Part shown: piece after piece, positions 15,641 to 24,170 of the stretch
How the letters are laid out: every line of letters begins with the position of its first letter
How positions within the stretch are numbered: position 1 is the first letter of the stretch
Assembly: GCA_902786505.1 (NCBI GenBank)
Contig: CADACS010000008.1
Coordinates: 1-41,136 of the forward strand
Length of the DNA: 41,136 bases
Reading direction: 5' to 3'
Source: an uncultured Planctomycetota bacterium
GTDB taxonomy: Bacteria > Planctomycetota > Planctomycetia > Pirellulales > Thermoguttaceae
Program-made: the position numbers and the translations under genes
Notes under the pieces: model-generated
Told to the model about the DNA's origin: nothing
Databases searched by the model: none
Seen by the model: only the letters and a program-made list of their open reading frames with translations

Positions 15641-18600
15641 ATGCAAAAAGCGCCGTCTACGTTCATATCCGACTCCCCGCGGCGACCGCTCTTATGGGCG
15701 GCCGCCGTTTTGACGTGCATACTTCTCGCCGTCGGCTGCGCGCCGAAAGACGCGGGGAAAGACGCGCCCGCGCCGAACGCGAATCAAACGGAACGTCAGG
15801 CGGCGGATCAAGTTCCGTCGAACGCGTTTCGAATCGCGTTCGTCGGATGGTTCGATTCGGAAGCCGTTCTGTGGCGCGAAACGCTCGAAGGATCGAATAT
15901 CGAATTCGAATCCTTTAAAAAAGAAGACTTTCTCACGGCGCCCCTCGACGGCTTCGACGTCGTTCTCTTCCGCGTTATGGGCTGGACCCCTTCCGACGCC
16001 GAACACGCGCGGCTTCATGAGCTGCAGCAAACGAAAAAGACGGTCGGATATCCGCAGACGCTCGATTTCGCCGTCGAAGCGACGAACGTCGATCCGGAAT
16101 TCGCCGAAAACGTGCGCCGCTTTTTTCTCTTTCCGTGCGAAGAGAACGTCTATTCCGCCGCGTCCGCGCTCGTCGCCGCGTTTGGCGGAGAAAAAGCGTC
16201 GGAAGTAATCTACGCCGACCCCGCGAAACAGGCGAAATTTACCGCAGGCGAACCGGTCGAACCGCCCGAATACGGGTATTTCTATCGCGACGCGCGCGTG
16301 TGCGGATCGCTCGAAGAGTTCGACGCGTACCGCGCGCAAAAAGGAATCGCGTTCCCGGAAGACGCGCCGCGCGTCGCCATGTTCGGGTCTTTTCTCGAAC
16401 CGTTTAAAGAACTCGATCACGCGCCGCAAGACGAACTTATCGCGAAATTTGCCGAACGCGGCGTCAACGTCTATCCGATCTATAACTTGGCCGCGAAGCC
16501 GGAACTCCTGGCCGAATGCAGGCCCGACTTGGCGATCTATTTCCCAAGAGGGCGCGTTCTGCCCAACGACGCGGCGGTTAAAATCTTTTCGGATCTCAAT
16601 ATTCCCGTTCTAACCGCCGTACTGCTCTCGACTTCGGAACAGGAATGGCGAAACGAACCGATCGGCATGACCGGATCGTATTATTCTCTGGCGACGGCGC
16701 TTCCGGAACTCGACGGAGTAATCGAGCCGATCGCGATCGGAACAAAAGAGGAGAATCCCGACGGGCTCGTCGTGCGCGCGCCCCTCTCCGAACGGATCGA
16801 CGCGCTCGTCGAACGCGCGTCCGGCTGGCTCGAACTGCGGCGCAAGCCGAACGCCGAAAAGAAAGCGGCGATCTTCTACTACAAGGGTCCGGGCGCGGCC
16901 GCGTTCGTCGCGCAAAGTCTCGAAGTCGCCGACTCGCTCTATAATCTCCTAACGCGCATGCGCGGCGAAGGATACGATTTGGGCGGCGACTTTCCGGAAA
17001 CGGTCGAAGCCTTTAAAACGCGGCTCGAAAAAGAGGGCCGGACGGTCGGCCAGTGGGAGCTCGGCGCGTACGATAAGTTTTTGCGCGAATGCAATCCGGA
17101 ATTCATACCGGAGCATACGTATCAGCGCTGGTTTGACGCCTATCTTTCCGAACAGGCGCGTAACGCGATTACCGACGCGTGGGGACTGCCCCCCGGCGGA
17201 TTCATGACGCGCGATCTGCCCGACGACTACGGGTTAATCGTTCCGCGCGTTCAGTTTGGGAACGTCGTTCTCATACCGCAGCCGACGACCGACGTTCTCC
17301 TCTCCGATCCCTATTCCAAGCAGGGTGACGAGCTCGACGCCGTGCACGGAACCGGCAAAGCGCCGCCGCACTTCTACGTCGCAGCGTATCTTTGGGCGCT
17401 ATACGGATTTAACGCCGATTTCCTCGTGCATTTCGGAACGCACGGATCCCTGGAATTTACGAAAGGGAAATCCGCGTTTCTCACCGAGTCGTGCTTTCCG
17501 GACGCGCTCGTTGGAAATAAGCCTAATCTATATATTTACAGTATCAACAATATCGGAGAAGCGTTTCTGGCAAAGCGCCGGATTCGCGCGGTTACGCTGT
17601 CGCACCTCACGCCGCCGTTTACCAAAAGCGAACTATACGCCGACTTAGAGGAACTCGACGAAAAAATTCACGAATACGGCGAAACCGAAGAGGGCGCGCT
17701 CCGCGAAGAGTACGCCGTTTCGATCGCCGAACTCGCGTTCAAATCGTCCATTATCGACGACATGCTCGATTGTCCGGAATTCAAGGAATACGAAACTCCC
17801 GAATCGCGCCAAAAGGCTCTGGAAGAACGCAGACCGCTTTCTGAAACGCAGTTAGAAACGCTTCATAAACTCCTGCACCGCTACGAAAACGCGAGCGTAA
17901 CGCGCGGACTGCACGTCCTTGGGCGCCCGTGGACGGAGGAACAGATCGCCGAGACCGCGCAGGCGTCCCGGCTCGCCCCGGAAGAAGCGGAGAAGCGGCT
18001 CCGAGAATCGTTCGACGCGGAACTCGACTCCGTTATCGCCGCGGCGGCCGGAAGTTACGTCAAGCCGTCGACAGGCGGCGATTTCCTCGTCAATCCGGAC
18101 GCGGCGCCTACCGGACGCAATCTAGCGGGCTTAGACGTCGAAAAGCTCCCGTCAAAAGAGGCGGAGGCGGTCGCCGCGAAACTGACCGACGAACTGATCG
18201 GGAAGTTTCGCGAGGGACACGGCGGCGAGTATCCGCGCAAAGTCGCCTGCACGCTATGGGGCGGCGAATCGACGCGCACGCAGGGACTCGGCGTCGCGCA
18301 AGTCCTCTATCTGCTCGGAGTTCGCGTTAAGCGTGATAAGCGGGGCTCGGCGGCGGAAGTCGAGCTTATTCCCTCCGAAGAGCTCGGCCGGCCGCGAATC
18401 GACGTCCTCGTACAGACGTCGGGTCAATTCCGCGATTCGTTCGGGAGCAAACTCCAAGAGCTCGACCGCGCCGTTCGACTGGCCGCCGACGCCCCGAAAG
18501 AGGAGCCGTATCCGAACTTCGTCGCGGAAAACGCGCGCGCGATCGCGCTCAAACTGACCGCGGCGGGCCGAACCGAAGAGGAAGCGCGCGAACTCTCGAC

Positions 18601-19612
18601 GGCGCGCGTCTTTGGCGCGGTCAACGCGCTCTCGTACGGAACCGGTATTATGGACCTCGTCGAGCGAAGCGACCTCTGGAACGACGAGTCGCAGATCGCC
18701 GACAGGTATCTCGCCAATATGTCGGGCGTCTACCGCAATCCCCGCCAGTGGGGGCTCCCGGTTAAGAACCTGCTCGAATTTAATTTGGACGGGCTTGATC
18801 TCATGGCGCAGACGCGGTCCTCGAACGTGTGGGGGCCGGCAAAGCTCGATCATATCTACGAATTCTCGACCCTCAACGCCGCCGCGCGCGTTAAGACGGG
18901 CAAAGACATGGAGATATGGTACGACGACCTGCGCTCGCCGGACAATCCGCGCGTCGAAACGGCGCGCGCCGCGCTCCGCGAAGAACTGCGCACAACGCTC
19001 TGGAACCCGAAATATCTCAAAGGATTGCAGCAGGAGGGCGCGACGGCCGCCGCGTCGACCGAAAAGACGGTCCGCAATCTATTTGGATGGAGCGTCGCGC
19101 AGCCGAAAACGGTCGGGCAGTCGGTCTGGGAAGAGACGTCCGCCGTATTCGTCGACGACGTTCACAACCTCGGCGTCCGCGAATGGTTTGAGGAGAAGAA
19201 CCCCGCCGCGCTTCAGGATATGACCGCCGATATGCTCGAGGCGGTTCGCAAAGAATACTGGAAAGCGTCCCCGGAAACGGTTAAGAAGATCGCCGGTCTG
19301 CACGCCGAGCTCGTCGAAAAGTTCGGCCCGTCAGGATCGTATCAGTCGACCGGCAATAAGGCGCTCCGGCAGTTCGTTCAGGAGAATCTGCCCGAAGACG
19401 CCGCGGCGCGCTACGCGGAGCAGATTCGTCAGGCGGTCGAGGCGCCCAAGCCGACGATCGAAGGGCTCGGCCTGCGCGAAGTCTCCGAAGAGGAGCTTCA
19501 AAACCGCGCGGCCAAGCCGCCCAAAACGCGCAATCTCTATCTCGCGGCCGTACTGGCGCTCATGGCGGCGGCGTTCGGGCTTGGCGCGGCGCGCAAACCG
19601 GAATATAATTAA
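15641..19612 (+). CDS. HmuS-type CobN/BchH-family chelatase-like lipoprotein
   Basis: This 1,323-residue protein belongs to the CobN/magnesium-chelatase H family. The clearest signature is HFGTHGSLEF (His597, His601, Glu605), with the following FLTESCFPDALVGNKPNLYIYSIN and later VLVQTSGQFRDSF segments. Unlike cytoplasmic CobN or BchH it has an N-terminal signal with a likely lipid-anchored Cys33 (LLAVGC) and a C-terminal membrane helix (about 1299-1316). It should therefore sit in the periplasm at the membrane. Genes for an ExbB/TolQ channel and a DUF2149 protein follow directly, the same trio as hmuS-hmuU-hmuV of Bacteroidota haem-uptake operons, where HmuS is linked to iron release from haem. 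No CobS/CobT or ChlI/ChlD ATPase is nearby, arguing against a cobalamin or chlorophyll role. Substrate and direction (insertion or removal of metal) are inferred from context. Confidence 0.88.
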   Translation: MQKAPSTFISDSPRRPLLWAAAVLTCILLAVGCAPKDAGKDAPAPNANQTERQAADQVPSNAFRIAFVGWFDSEAVLWRETLEGSNIEFESFKKEDFLTAPLDGFDVVLFRVMGWTPSDAEHARLHELQQTKKTVGYPQTLDFAVEATNVDPEFAENVRRFFLFPCEENVYSAASALVAAFGGEKASEVIYADPAKQAKFTAGEPVEPPEYGYFYRDARVCGSLEEFDAYRAQKGIAFPEDAPRVAMFGSFLEPFKELDHAPQDELIAKFAERGVNVYPIYNLAAKPELLAECRPDLAIYFPRGRVLPNDAAVKIFSDLNIPVLTAVLLSTSEQEWRNEPIGMTGSYYSLATALPELDGVIEPIAIGTKEENPDGLVVRAPLSERIDALVERASGWLELRRKPNAEKKAAIFYYKGPGAAAFVAQSLEVADSLYNLLTRMRGEGYDLGGDFPETVEAFKTRLEKEGRTVGQWELGAYDKFLRECNPEFIPEHTYQRWFDAYLSEQARNAITDAWGLPPGGFMTRDLPDDYGLIVPRVQFGNVVLIPQPTTDVLLSDPYSKQGDELDAVHGTGKAPPHFYVAAYLWALYGFNADFLVHFGTHGSLEFTKGKSAFLTESCFPDALVGNKPNLYIYSINNIGEAFLAKRRIRAVTLSHLTPPFTKSELYADLEELDEKIHEYGETEEGALREEYAVSIAELAFKSSIIDDMLDCPEFKEYETPESRQKALEERRPLSETQLETLHKLLHRYENASVTRGLHVLGRPWTEEQIAETAQASRLAPEEAEKRLRESFDAELDSVIAAAAGSYVKPSTGGDFLVNPDAAPTGRNLAGLDVEKLPSKEAEAVAAKLTDELIGKFREGHGGEYPRKVACTLWGGESTRTQGLGVAQVLYLLGVRVKRDKRGSAAEVELIPSEELGRPRIDVLVQTSGQFRDSFGSKLQELDRAVRLAADAPKEEPYPNFVAENARAIALKLTAAGRTEEEARELSTARVFGAVNALSYGTGIMDLVERSDLWNDESQIADRYLANMSGVYRNPRQWGLPVKNLLEFNLDGLDLMAQTRSSNVWGPAKLDHIYEFSTLNAAARVKTGKDMEIWYDDLRSPDNPRVETARAALREELRTTLWNPKYLKGLQQEGATAAASTEKTVRNLFGWSVAQPKTVGQSVWEETSAVFVDDVHNLGVREWFEEKNPAALQDMTADMLEAVRKEYWKASPETVKKIAGLHAELVEKFGPSGSYQSTGNKALRQFVQENLPEDAAARYAEQIRQAVEAPKPTIEGLGLREVSEEELQNRAAKPPKTRNLYLAAVLALMAAAFGLGAARKPEYN

Positions 19613-19653
19613 ACGGAAACGCAATTCGATTCACATACAGGAACCGTTTAGAA

Positions 19654-20274
19654 ATGAACGCGATCACAACGATCTTTTACACAATATCCAACGCGCTGCT
19701 CGTCCCGACCGAACTCGCGCTGATCCTCTCCCTGCTCGCGGCGTGTTACGCCGTCGGGGTCGCGCTGCGCGAGACGTTCGCGCGGCGCGCGGAGGCGTCG
19801 TCAAGAGCCGCTCTGGAGACGGGCCTGACGGAAGACGCGGCGTTTGACGTCGCGAAATTCCTTGCCGAACGCGACGCGAAACTCGGACGCGCCATGACGG
19901 TCGTTAAAGAGATCGCGGAAAAAGCGGACGACGAGCCGTTTGTCGAAAAGAAAATCTCGGAATTTGAAAGCGACGTCAAGCGCCGCTGCGAGCGCACGGA
20001 ACGGCTCGTTAAAATCGGGCCCGCGCTCGGCCTTATGGGCACGCTCATTCCGCTCGGCCCCGCCCTCCTCGGACTTGCGCAGGGCGACCTCAATACGCTC
20101 GCGGCAAATCTTGTCGTCGCCTTCTCGACCACGGTCGTCGGCCTCACGACGGCGATTATCGCGTCGTTCGTTCTCGCGGCGCAAAAGCGCTGGGCGCGCG
20201 CCGACTTCATCTTGGTGAATTTCGCCGTGAACCGCTGCGCGGAACAGCTGGGGAAGTCGAAGGAGAGCAAATGA
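19654..20274 (+). CDS. MotA/TolQ/ExbB proton channel family protein (HmuU-like)
   Basis: This 206-residue protein has three membrane helices: about 14-36, 120-141 and 147-175. The last two carry the family signature GPALGLMGTLIPLGPALLGL and LVVAFSTTVVGLTTAII. Such proteins form pentameric proton channels that turn proton-motive force into mechanical work on a partner protein. The gene lies 41 nt after the chelatase-like gene and overlaps the DUF2149 gene by four bases (ATGA), indicating translational coupling. No ExbD or TonB gene is in the window; the DUF2149 protein likely takes the ExbD place. Powering the HmuS-type protein is inference from this conserved trio. Confidence 0.9.
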   Translation: MNAITTIFYTISNALLVPTELALILSLLAACYAVGVALRETFARRAEASSRAALETGLTEDAAFDVAKFLAERDAKLGRAMTVVKEIAEKADDEPFVEKKISEFESDVKRRCERTERLVKIGPALGLMGTLIPLGPALLGLAQGDLNTLAANLVVAFSTTVVGLTTAIIASFVLAAQKRWARADFILVNFAVNRCAEQLGKSKESK

Positions 20275-20645
20275 CGCGTCTACGGAAATATCGCAGAATA
20301 AGCCTCGATTCGATCGACGAGCCGACCGAATCGATTACGTCGGGCGTCGAGAACCTCTTCGACGTCGCCATGGTCTTTGCCGTCGCGCTCATCGTCGCGC
20401 TCGCCGCCTTCTGGCAGTCGCCGCTTCTCTTTGAGAATCAGGATTTTACCGCGGTCGTCAATCCCGGCAAGCCCGACATGGAGCTCGTCGTTAAAGAGGG
20501 AAAAGAGCTCAAACGGTATCAGGCGAGCACGGAACAGGGAAGCGGCGAAGGCGAACTGCTCGGCCGCGCGTACCGGCTCCCCGACGGGAAAGTCGTCTAC
20601 GTGCCGACCGAAGCGGAGCGGAAAAAGAACGCCGCCGCGGAGTAA
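20271..20645 (+). CDS. DUF2149 membrane protein (HmuV-like)
   Basis: This 124-residue protein has an N-terminal cytoplasmic segment, one membrane helix at about 30-48 (LFDVAMVFAVALIVALAAF) and a short periplasmic domain. The N-LFDVAMVFAVALIVAL stretch is the hallmark of DUF2149. The layout (one helix near the N-terminus, small periplasmic tail) mimics ExbD/TolR/MotB-type stators, though the sequence is unrelated. It starts within the stop codon of the ExbB-like gene. In Bacteroidota hmu operons and in archaea, DUF2149 genes occur beside the same ExbB and CobN-like partners. A motor or coupling role is likely but not demonstrated. Confidence 0.87.
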   Translation: MTRLRKYRRISLDSIDEPTESITSGVENLFDVAMVFAVALIVALAAFWQSPLLFENQDFTAVVNPGKPDMELVVKEGKELKRYQASTEQGSGEGELLGRAYRLPDGKVVYVPTEAERKKNAAAE

Positions 20646-20680
20646 AACGCGAGTATTTCGCGCCGCAGAAAAACAAAAAC

Positions 20681-20711
20681 AGGACGCGTCGAACCCCTTT
20701 CGGCGCGTCCT
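20681..20711. terminator. Bidirectional terminator between the hmu-like and flox/hdr operons
   Basis: Arms aggacgcg (20681-20688) and cgcgtcct (20704-20711) pair perfectly. On the - strand the stem runs into gtttttgttttt, a good terminator tail for the flox operon. On the + strand the tail gttacgctttt is weaker. Confidence 0.8.
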
Positions 20712-20743
20712 GTTACGCTTTTACTGACGGACAGACAAAACCG

Positions 20744-21583
20744 TTAGAAGTCGTCCGGCATCTTTTTGAGATCCGCCTGAGTAAAGACCGGGCCTTCTTT
20801 GCACACGTATACGGAGCCGCAGTTGCAGCGCCCGCACTTGCCAAGCCCGCACTTCATGCGGTTTTCAAGGCTCGTAAAGATGTTTTCGTCTTTAATGCCA
20901 TTTTCGGCAAGGATCGGCAGGGACAGCTTAATCATAATCGGCGGCCCGACGACGAGCGCGATCGCGTTGTCGCCCGATACTTTAGAATCTTTGAGCACGG
21001 TCGGCACGAAGTCGACGCGGCCGTCCCACGCGACGCCGTCCGTAGGCGCCACGTCGACCGTCTTGAGCACGTCGACGTCCGGATACTTCGCCCATTCGTC
21101 GAGCTCGTTCCGGCAGACAAGGTCGCCGACTGTTCGCGCGCCGTAGACGATCGAAATCTTGCCGTACTTCTCGCGGTTCTCGAGGCAGTACTGAATCGCG
21201 CAGCGAATCGGGGGCATCGCGATTCCGCCGGCGATAAAGACGATATCTTTCCCTTCCCAATCCTGCATCGGATAGGAATTTCCGAACGGGCCGCGGAACC
21301 CGATCGTATCGCCCGGCTCGACGTCCCACATGCGTTCGGTGAGCCGCCCGACCTTGCGGAAGCAGAATTCAATGTATTCGTGCTGATGGGAATTGGAACA
21401 GCAGATATTAAAGACGGATTCTCCGACGCCAAAGACGGAGTAAATACCGAACTGGCCGATATTAAAGTGGAAGTTCGCGGCCTTTTCCGGATCGCGGAAC
21501 CGAATGCGCACGCGTTTCACGTCGCCGGTCTCCTGCGTAACCTGGAGTACTTCCATCGGATCCGGCAGATAAATATTTTCCAT
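20744..21583 (-). CDS. floxA: FloxA: NAD(P)H/FAD-binding reductase subunit with [2Fe-2S]
   Basis: This 279-residue protein has a ferredoxin-reductase-type FAD domain (GQFGIYSVFGVGESVFNICCS), an NAD(P) domain (IVFIAGGIAMPPIR; SIVYGARTVGDLV) and a C-terminal cysteine cluster (Cys245, 250, 253 and 261, in MKCGLGKCGRC...) like that of dihydroorotate dehydrogenase PyrK, which binds [2Fe-2S]. In HdrABC-FloxABCD complexes FloxA oxidises NADH and passes electrons to the Hdr flavin. It is the last gene of the operon, 75 nt after floxB, and ends at the bidirectional terminator. The alternative reading is an HydG/sulfhydrogenase gamma subunit, but no hydrogenase large or small subunit gene is present. 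Confidence 0.9.
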   Translation of the reverse strand: MENIYLPDPMEVLQVTQETGDVKRVRIRFRDPEKAANFHFNIGQFGIYSVFGVGESVFNICCSNSHQHEYIEFCFRKVGRLTERMWDVEPGDTIGFRGPFGNSYPMQDWEGKDIVFIAGGIAMPPIRCAIQYCLENREKYGKISIVYGARTVGDLVCRNELDEWAKYPDVDVLKTVDVAPTDGVAWDGRVDFVPTVLKDSKVSGDNAIALVVGPPIMIKLSLPILAENGIKDENIFTSLENRMKCGLGKCGRCNCGSVYVCKEGPVFTQADLKKMPDDF

Positions 21584-21658
21584 AACAACTTCTCCCAGTT
21601 ATGATTATGGCGTGCCGGCCGGTCGCGTTGCGCGAATCGGGCCGGCGCCGGATCTTCG

Positions 21659-22669
21659 TTACTGTTGCGCCTTAACGCCCTGTTTGTCAAGCGCTTCCAA
21701 GCAGGGCCGAACCCCGAACATTTGCCCGCACGAACGCGAGCAGGAGCCGCAGCCGGTGCAGAGGAAAGACTTGAATTTATCGGGATAGATCACAAACTTA
21801 TGCGCCAAACGCTGCCGTTGGCGTTTGCCCTGCGTTCCGCGGGGATTATGCCCCGACGCGTGCAGCGTAAACATCGCCTCCTGGCAGGAATCCCAGTTCC
21901 GAACGCGCTTGCCCTTATTGTACGACCCTTCGTCGACCATATCGAAACAGTGGCACGTCGGGCACACAAACGCGCACGCGCCGCAGCCGACACAGCGGAG
22001 CGAGACCTTTTCCCAGAGCGGCGAGGAATAATTCTCACGAATCCACGCCGCGATCGAATTAACGTCGAAATCGGCCTTCGGCGGCTCGCACGCCGCGCCC
22101 GTCTTATCGGATTCGGACGTCTTGCCGGCGAACAGGGCGGTCCCTTTCTCGGTAACGGCGCGAACTTCAAAAGACCCGTCGCCAAGATCGAAGAGAATCG
22201 CGTCGGCGCCCGACGTATTGTCCGGCGCGCCCCCGACCGCGGAGCAGAAGCAGTGCGCGTCGCTCTTCGTGCACGCGAAGGTAACGACCGTCGTCTTTGC
22301 GCGCCGCTCCTGATAGAACCGGTCCTGATAGTCCCAGGCGAAGAGCGGATCGAGAATCGGAAGCGCGGCCGCGTCGCACGGACGCGCGCCCACGACGATC
22401 TGTTCCACGTCGAAATCGGCCGCGTCGGTCAGAACGACGTCGTTCCCCTGCCGAACGAACGAGAAGAGCGTTTCATGCTTCGGAAAGAAGAATTCCTTAA
22501 TCGAATTCTGCACGCACGCGCGCGGCTCGAAACTCGCCTTCTCCACGTTGGTTATCGGCTTAAAGGTCGCCATGTCCCCGTCGAGAACCGGCGCGACGAC
22601 GCGCGCGCCCGACGCGAGCTTCTCTTTGAGCGTTTGCTTCAGCTGTTCCAGAGTGATAATTTGGCTCAT
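21659..22669 (-). CDS. floxB: FloxB: 4Fe-4S dicluster electron-transfer subunit
   Basis: This 336-residue protein resembles the beta subunit of sulfhydrogenases and anaerobic sulfite reductase A. It has an N-terminal domain with VVGARPCDAAALPILD and two [4Fe-4S] motifs near the C-terminus: Cys226-229-232-236 and Cys304-307-310-314. It should relay electrons between FloxA and the Hdr part. The start at 22669 overlaps the floxC stop by four bases (ATGA) and has AGGAGGAC in front; longer frames up to 22879 run inside floxC and are rejected. The overlap shows tight coupling within the complex. Confidence 0.9.
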   Translation of the reverse strand: MSQIITLEQLKQTLKEKLASGARVVAPVLDGDMATFKPITNVEKASFEPRACVQNSIKEFFFPKHETLFSFVRQGNDVVLTDAADFDVEQIVVGARPCDAAALPILDPLFAWDYQDRFYQERRAKTTVVTFACTKSDAHCFCSAVGGAPDNTSGADAILFDLGDGSFEVRAVTEKGTALFAGKTSESDKTGAACEPPKADFDVNSIAAWIRENYSSPLWEKVSLRCVGCGACAFVCPTCHCFDMVDEGSYNKGKRVRNWDSCQEAMFTLHASGHNPRGTQGKRQRQRLAHKFVIYPDKFKSFLCTGCGSCSRSCGQMFGVRPCLEALDKQGVKAQQ

Positions 22670-23559
22670 CTGATGAAGTCCTCCTCGTCGTCCAGGGAGT
22701 AGGTTCCGATAAGGGGCGGAACGCCCGGTTCGCCGGCGACGTAGTTGAAATGCTCTTTCGCCGCGTTCACAAGGGTCAGATTGAGCAGATCGAGCTCGAT
22801 TCCGGCCGGACACGCGGCCGCGCACGACCCGCAGCTCACGCAGCGGCCCGCCAAGTGAAACGCGCGCAGGAGGTTCCACGCGAACACGCCCTTCATAGAG
22901 GCGGACGTCTCAATACGCGTCGGCCTGTTCTTATCGGCGACGCACCGGTTGCAGTAGCACAGCGGACAGCTCTGGCGGCACGCGTAGCAGCGCACGCAGC
23001 GCGAAAATTCGCCCCGCCAGTATTGGAACCGCTCTTCGGAGGTCATGGCGCGCAGTTTCGCGAGCTTCGCCTGATTCCCCGACGTCGCGGCCGTCGGCGC
23101 GTTCTTCGCGTCGAGCTCGGCGGCTTTCGCTTCGTCGCCAATGAGAACGTCGACGTTTTTCGGCGCGTGCTCGACGCAGGACGCGCACTTCTCAAAGAGC
23201 TGCTCGCCGTTCGAACCGTCGAAGCGCGCTTTAACGACGCCTTCGCACACGACCCCGACGACGACGATCTCGTCGCGCTTAATCTGCGACTCGTTCGCGA
23301 GCACGACGACCGCGCGCGCGTCGCACGCCTTAACGACGATCGCGATTTTACCGAGCGCTTTGATTTCAGGACGCGTCAGGTGGACGGCAAGGTTCTGTCG
23401 GCACTCGCTGTTCCACACGAGCTGATCGACCTCGTCCGGAGACGTAACGAACACGGCTCCGACCGCGCCGCCGACGCCGACTCTGCCGTATCCGATCGCG
23501 ACGTCGACCGTCTTCTCTTCGAGAAGTTTGCGAATCGCGTTTCTAAGTTCTGTTTCCAT
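22666..23559 (-). CDS. floxC: FloxC: 4Fe-4S ferredoxin-type electron-transfer subunit
   Basis: This 297-residue protein has an N-terminal domain akin to coenzyme F420 hydrogenase/dehydrogenase beta-type folds (AIVVKACDARAVVVLANE) and two [4Fe-4S] motifs: Cys188-191-194-198 and Cys240-243-246-250. Additional cysteines (LCYCNRC) follow the first motif. It is homologous in part to FloxB, as in known FloxB/FloxC pairs. It lies between the MvhD-like floxD and floxB, with a 69-nt gap upstream and a 4-nt overlap downstream. It probably bridges FloxA to the Hdr core; exact electron path is inferred from the family. Confidence 0.88.
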   Translation of the reverse strand: METELRNAIRKLLEEKTVDVAIGYGRVGVGGAVGAVFVTSPDEVDQLVWNSECRQNLAVHLTRPEIKALGKIAIVVKACDARAVVVLANESQIKRDEIVVVGVVCEGVVKARFDGSNGEQLFEKCASCVEHAPKNVDVLIGDEAKAAELDAKNAPTAATSGNQAKLAKLRAMTSEERFQYWRGEFSRCVRCYACRQSCPLCYCNRCVADKNRPTRIETSASMKGVFAWNLLRAFHLAGRCVSCGSCAAACPAGIELDLLNLTLVNAAKEHFNYVAGEPGVPPLIGTYSLDDEEDFIR

Positions 23560-23628
23560 TTTGCTATCGTATGTATTCGTTATCGTTTCGTTTATAAGAA
23601 CGACCTATCCCGTCTCCGCGGTTCGCGG

Positions 23629-24090
23629 TCAGGATTCGGCGACGAGCGATTTGTAATCTTGATACGGCCCCATGGCGCGCGTCTTCTCGACGATCTCGGT
23701 TACTAAGCTCTGGAATTTCGCGCCTTCCGCGGCGGAAATCCACGAGAAATAGATCCGGTTCGTATCGATTCCGACCGTGTCGAGCAGCTCCCGGAAGAGC
23801 TTCCAGCGCCGGCGCGCGTGAAAATTGCCCGCCGTATAGTGGCAGTCGCCCGGATGGCATCCGGAGACGAGCACGGCGTCCGCGCCCACTTCAAACGCCT
23901 TAACGACGAGATTGAAGTCGATACGGCCCGTGCAAGGAAGGCGGATAATGCGCACGTTCGCCGGATATTCCAGGCGGTTCGTGCCCGCAAGGTCGGCCCC
24001 CAGGTACGTGCACCAGTTGCAGACGAACGCGACGATTTTCGGCTCGAAGCCGACAGACGAATTGGCGCCCGCGGTTGTTTCGGAACTCAT
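23629..24090 (-). CDS. floxD: FloxD / MvhD-like [2Fe-2S] subunit linking to HdrA
   Basis: This 153-residue protein is a clear MvhD-family member (FlpD domain). Five conserved cysteines are visible: Cys24 and Cys27 (VCNWCTYLGAD), Cys53 (LPCTGRID), Cys78 and Cys83 (SGCHPGDCHY). MvhD binds a [2Fe-2S] cluster and docks the electron-donating module to HdrA. Here no MvhA/MvhG hydrogenase genes follow; instead FloxC, FloxB and FloxA do, which identifies the donor as NAD(P)H rather than hydrogen. The gap to hdrA holds a perfect GC hairpin. Confidence 0.92.
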   Translation of the reverse strand: MSSETTAGANSSVGFEPKIVAFVCNWCTYLGADLAGTNRLEYPANVRIIRLPCTGRIDFNLVVKAFEVGADAVLVSGCHPGDCHYTAGNFHARRRWKLFRELLDTVGIDTNRIYFSWISAAEGAKFQSLVTEIVEKTRAMGPYQDYKSLVAES

Positions 24091-24131
24091 GACAATCCCC
24101 TCAACTTGATTCTATGCGCTAGTTACGTAAT

Positions 24132-24156
24132 CGGCGCGGCGGTCTGGGCCGCGCCG
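24132..24156 (-). other. GC hairpin between hdrA and floxD
   Basis: A perfect 9-bp stem (24132-24140 with 24148-24156) has a 7-nt loop. No T run follows on the - strand, so it is probably an mRNA stability or attenuation element tuning flox relative to hdr expression. Confidence 0.55.
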
Positions 24157-24170
24157 CAGGGACTCGCCGT

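Noticed and set aside
15641..19612. Cobaltochelatase CobN for vitamin B12 synthesis
   Set aside because: The protein has an export signal and a C-terminal membrane anchor, and there are no cob genes or CobS/CobT ATPases nearby. The ExbB/DUF2149 context fits the HmuS type better.
20744..24090. A sulfhydrogenase or MvhADG hydrogenase operon
   Set aside because: FloxA/B and the MvhD-like protein resemble such subunits, but no NiFe large or small subunit gene is present anywhere in the operon.
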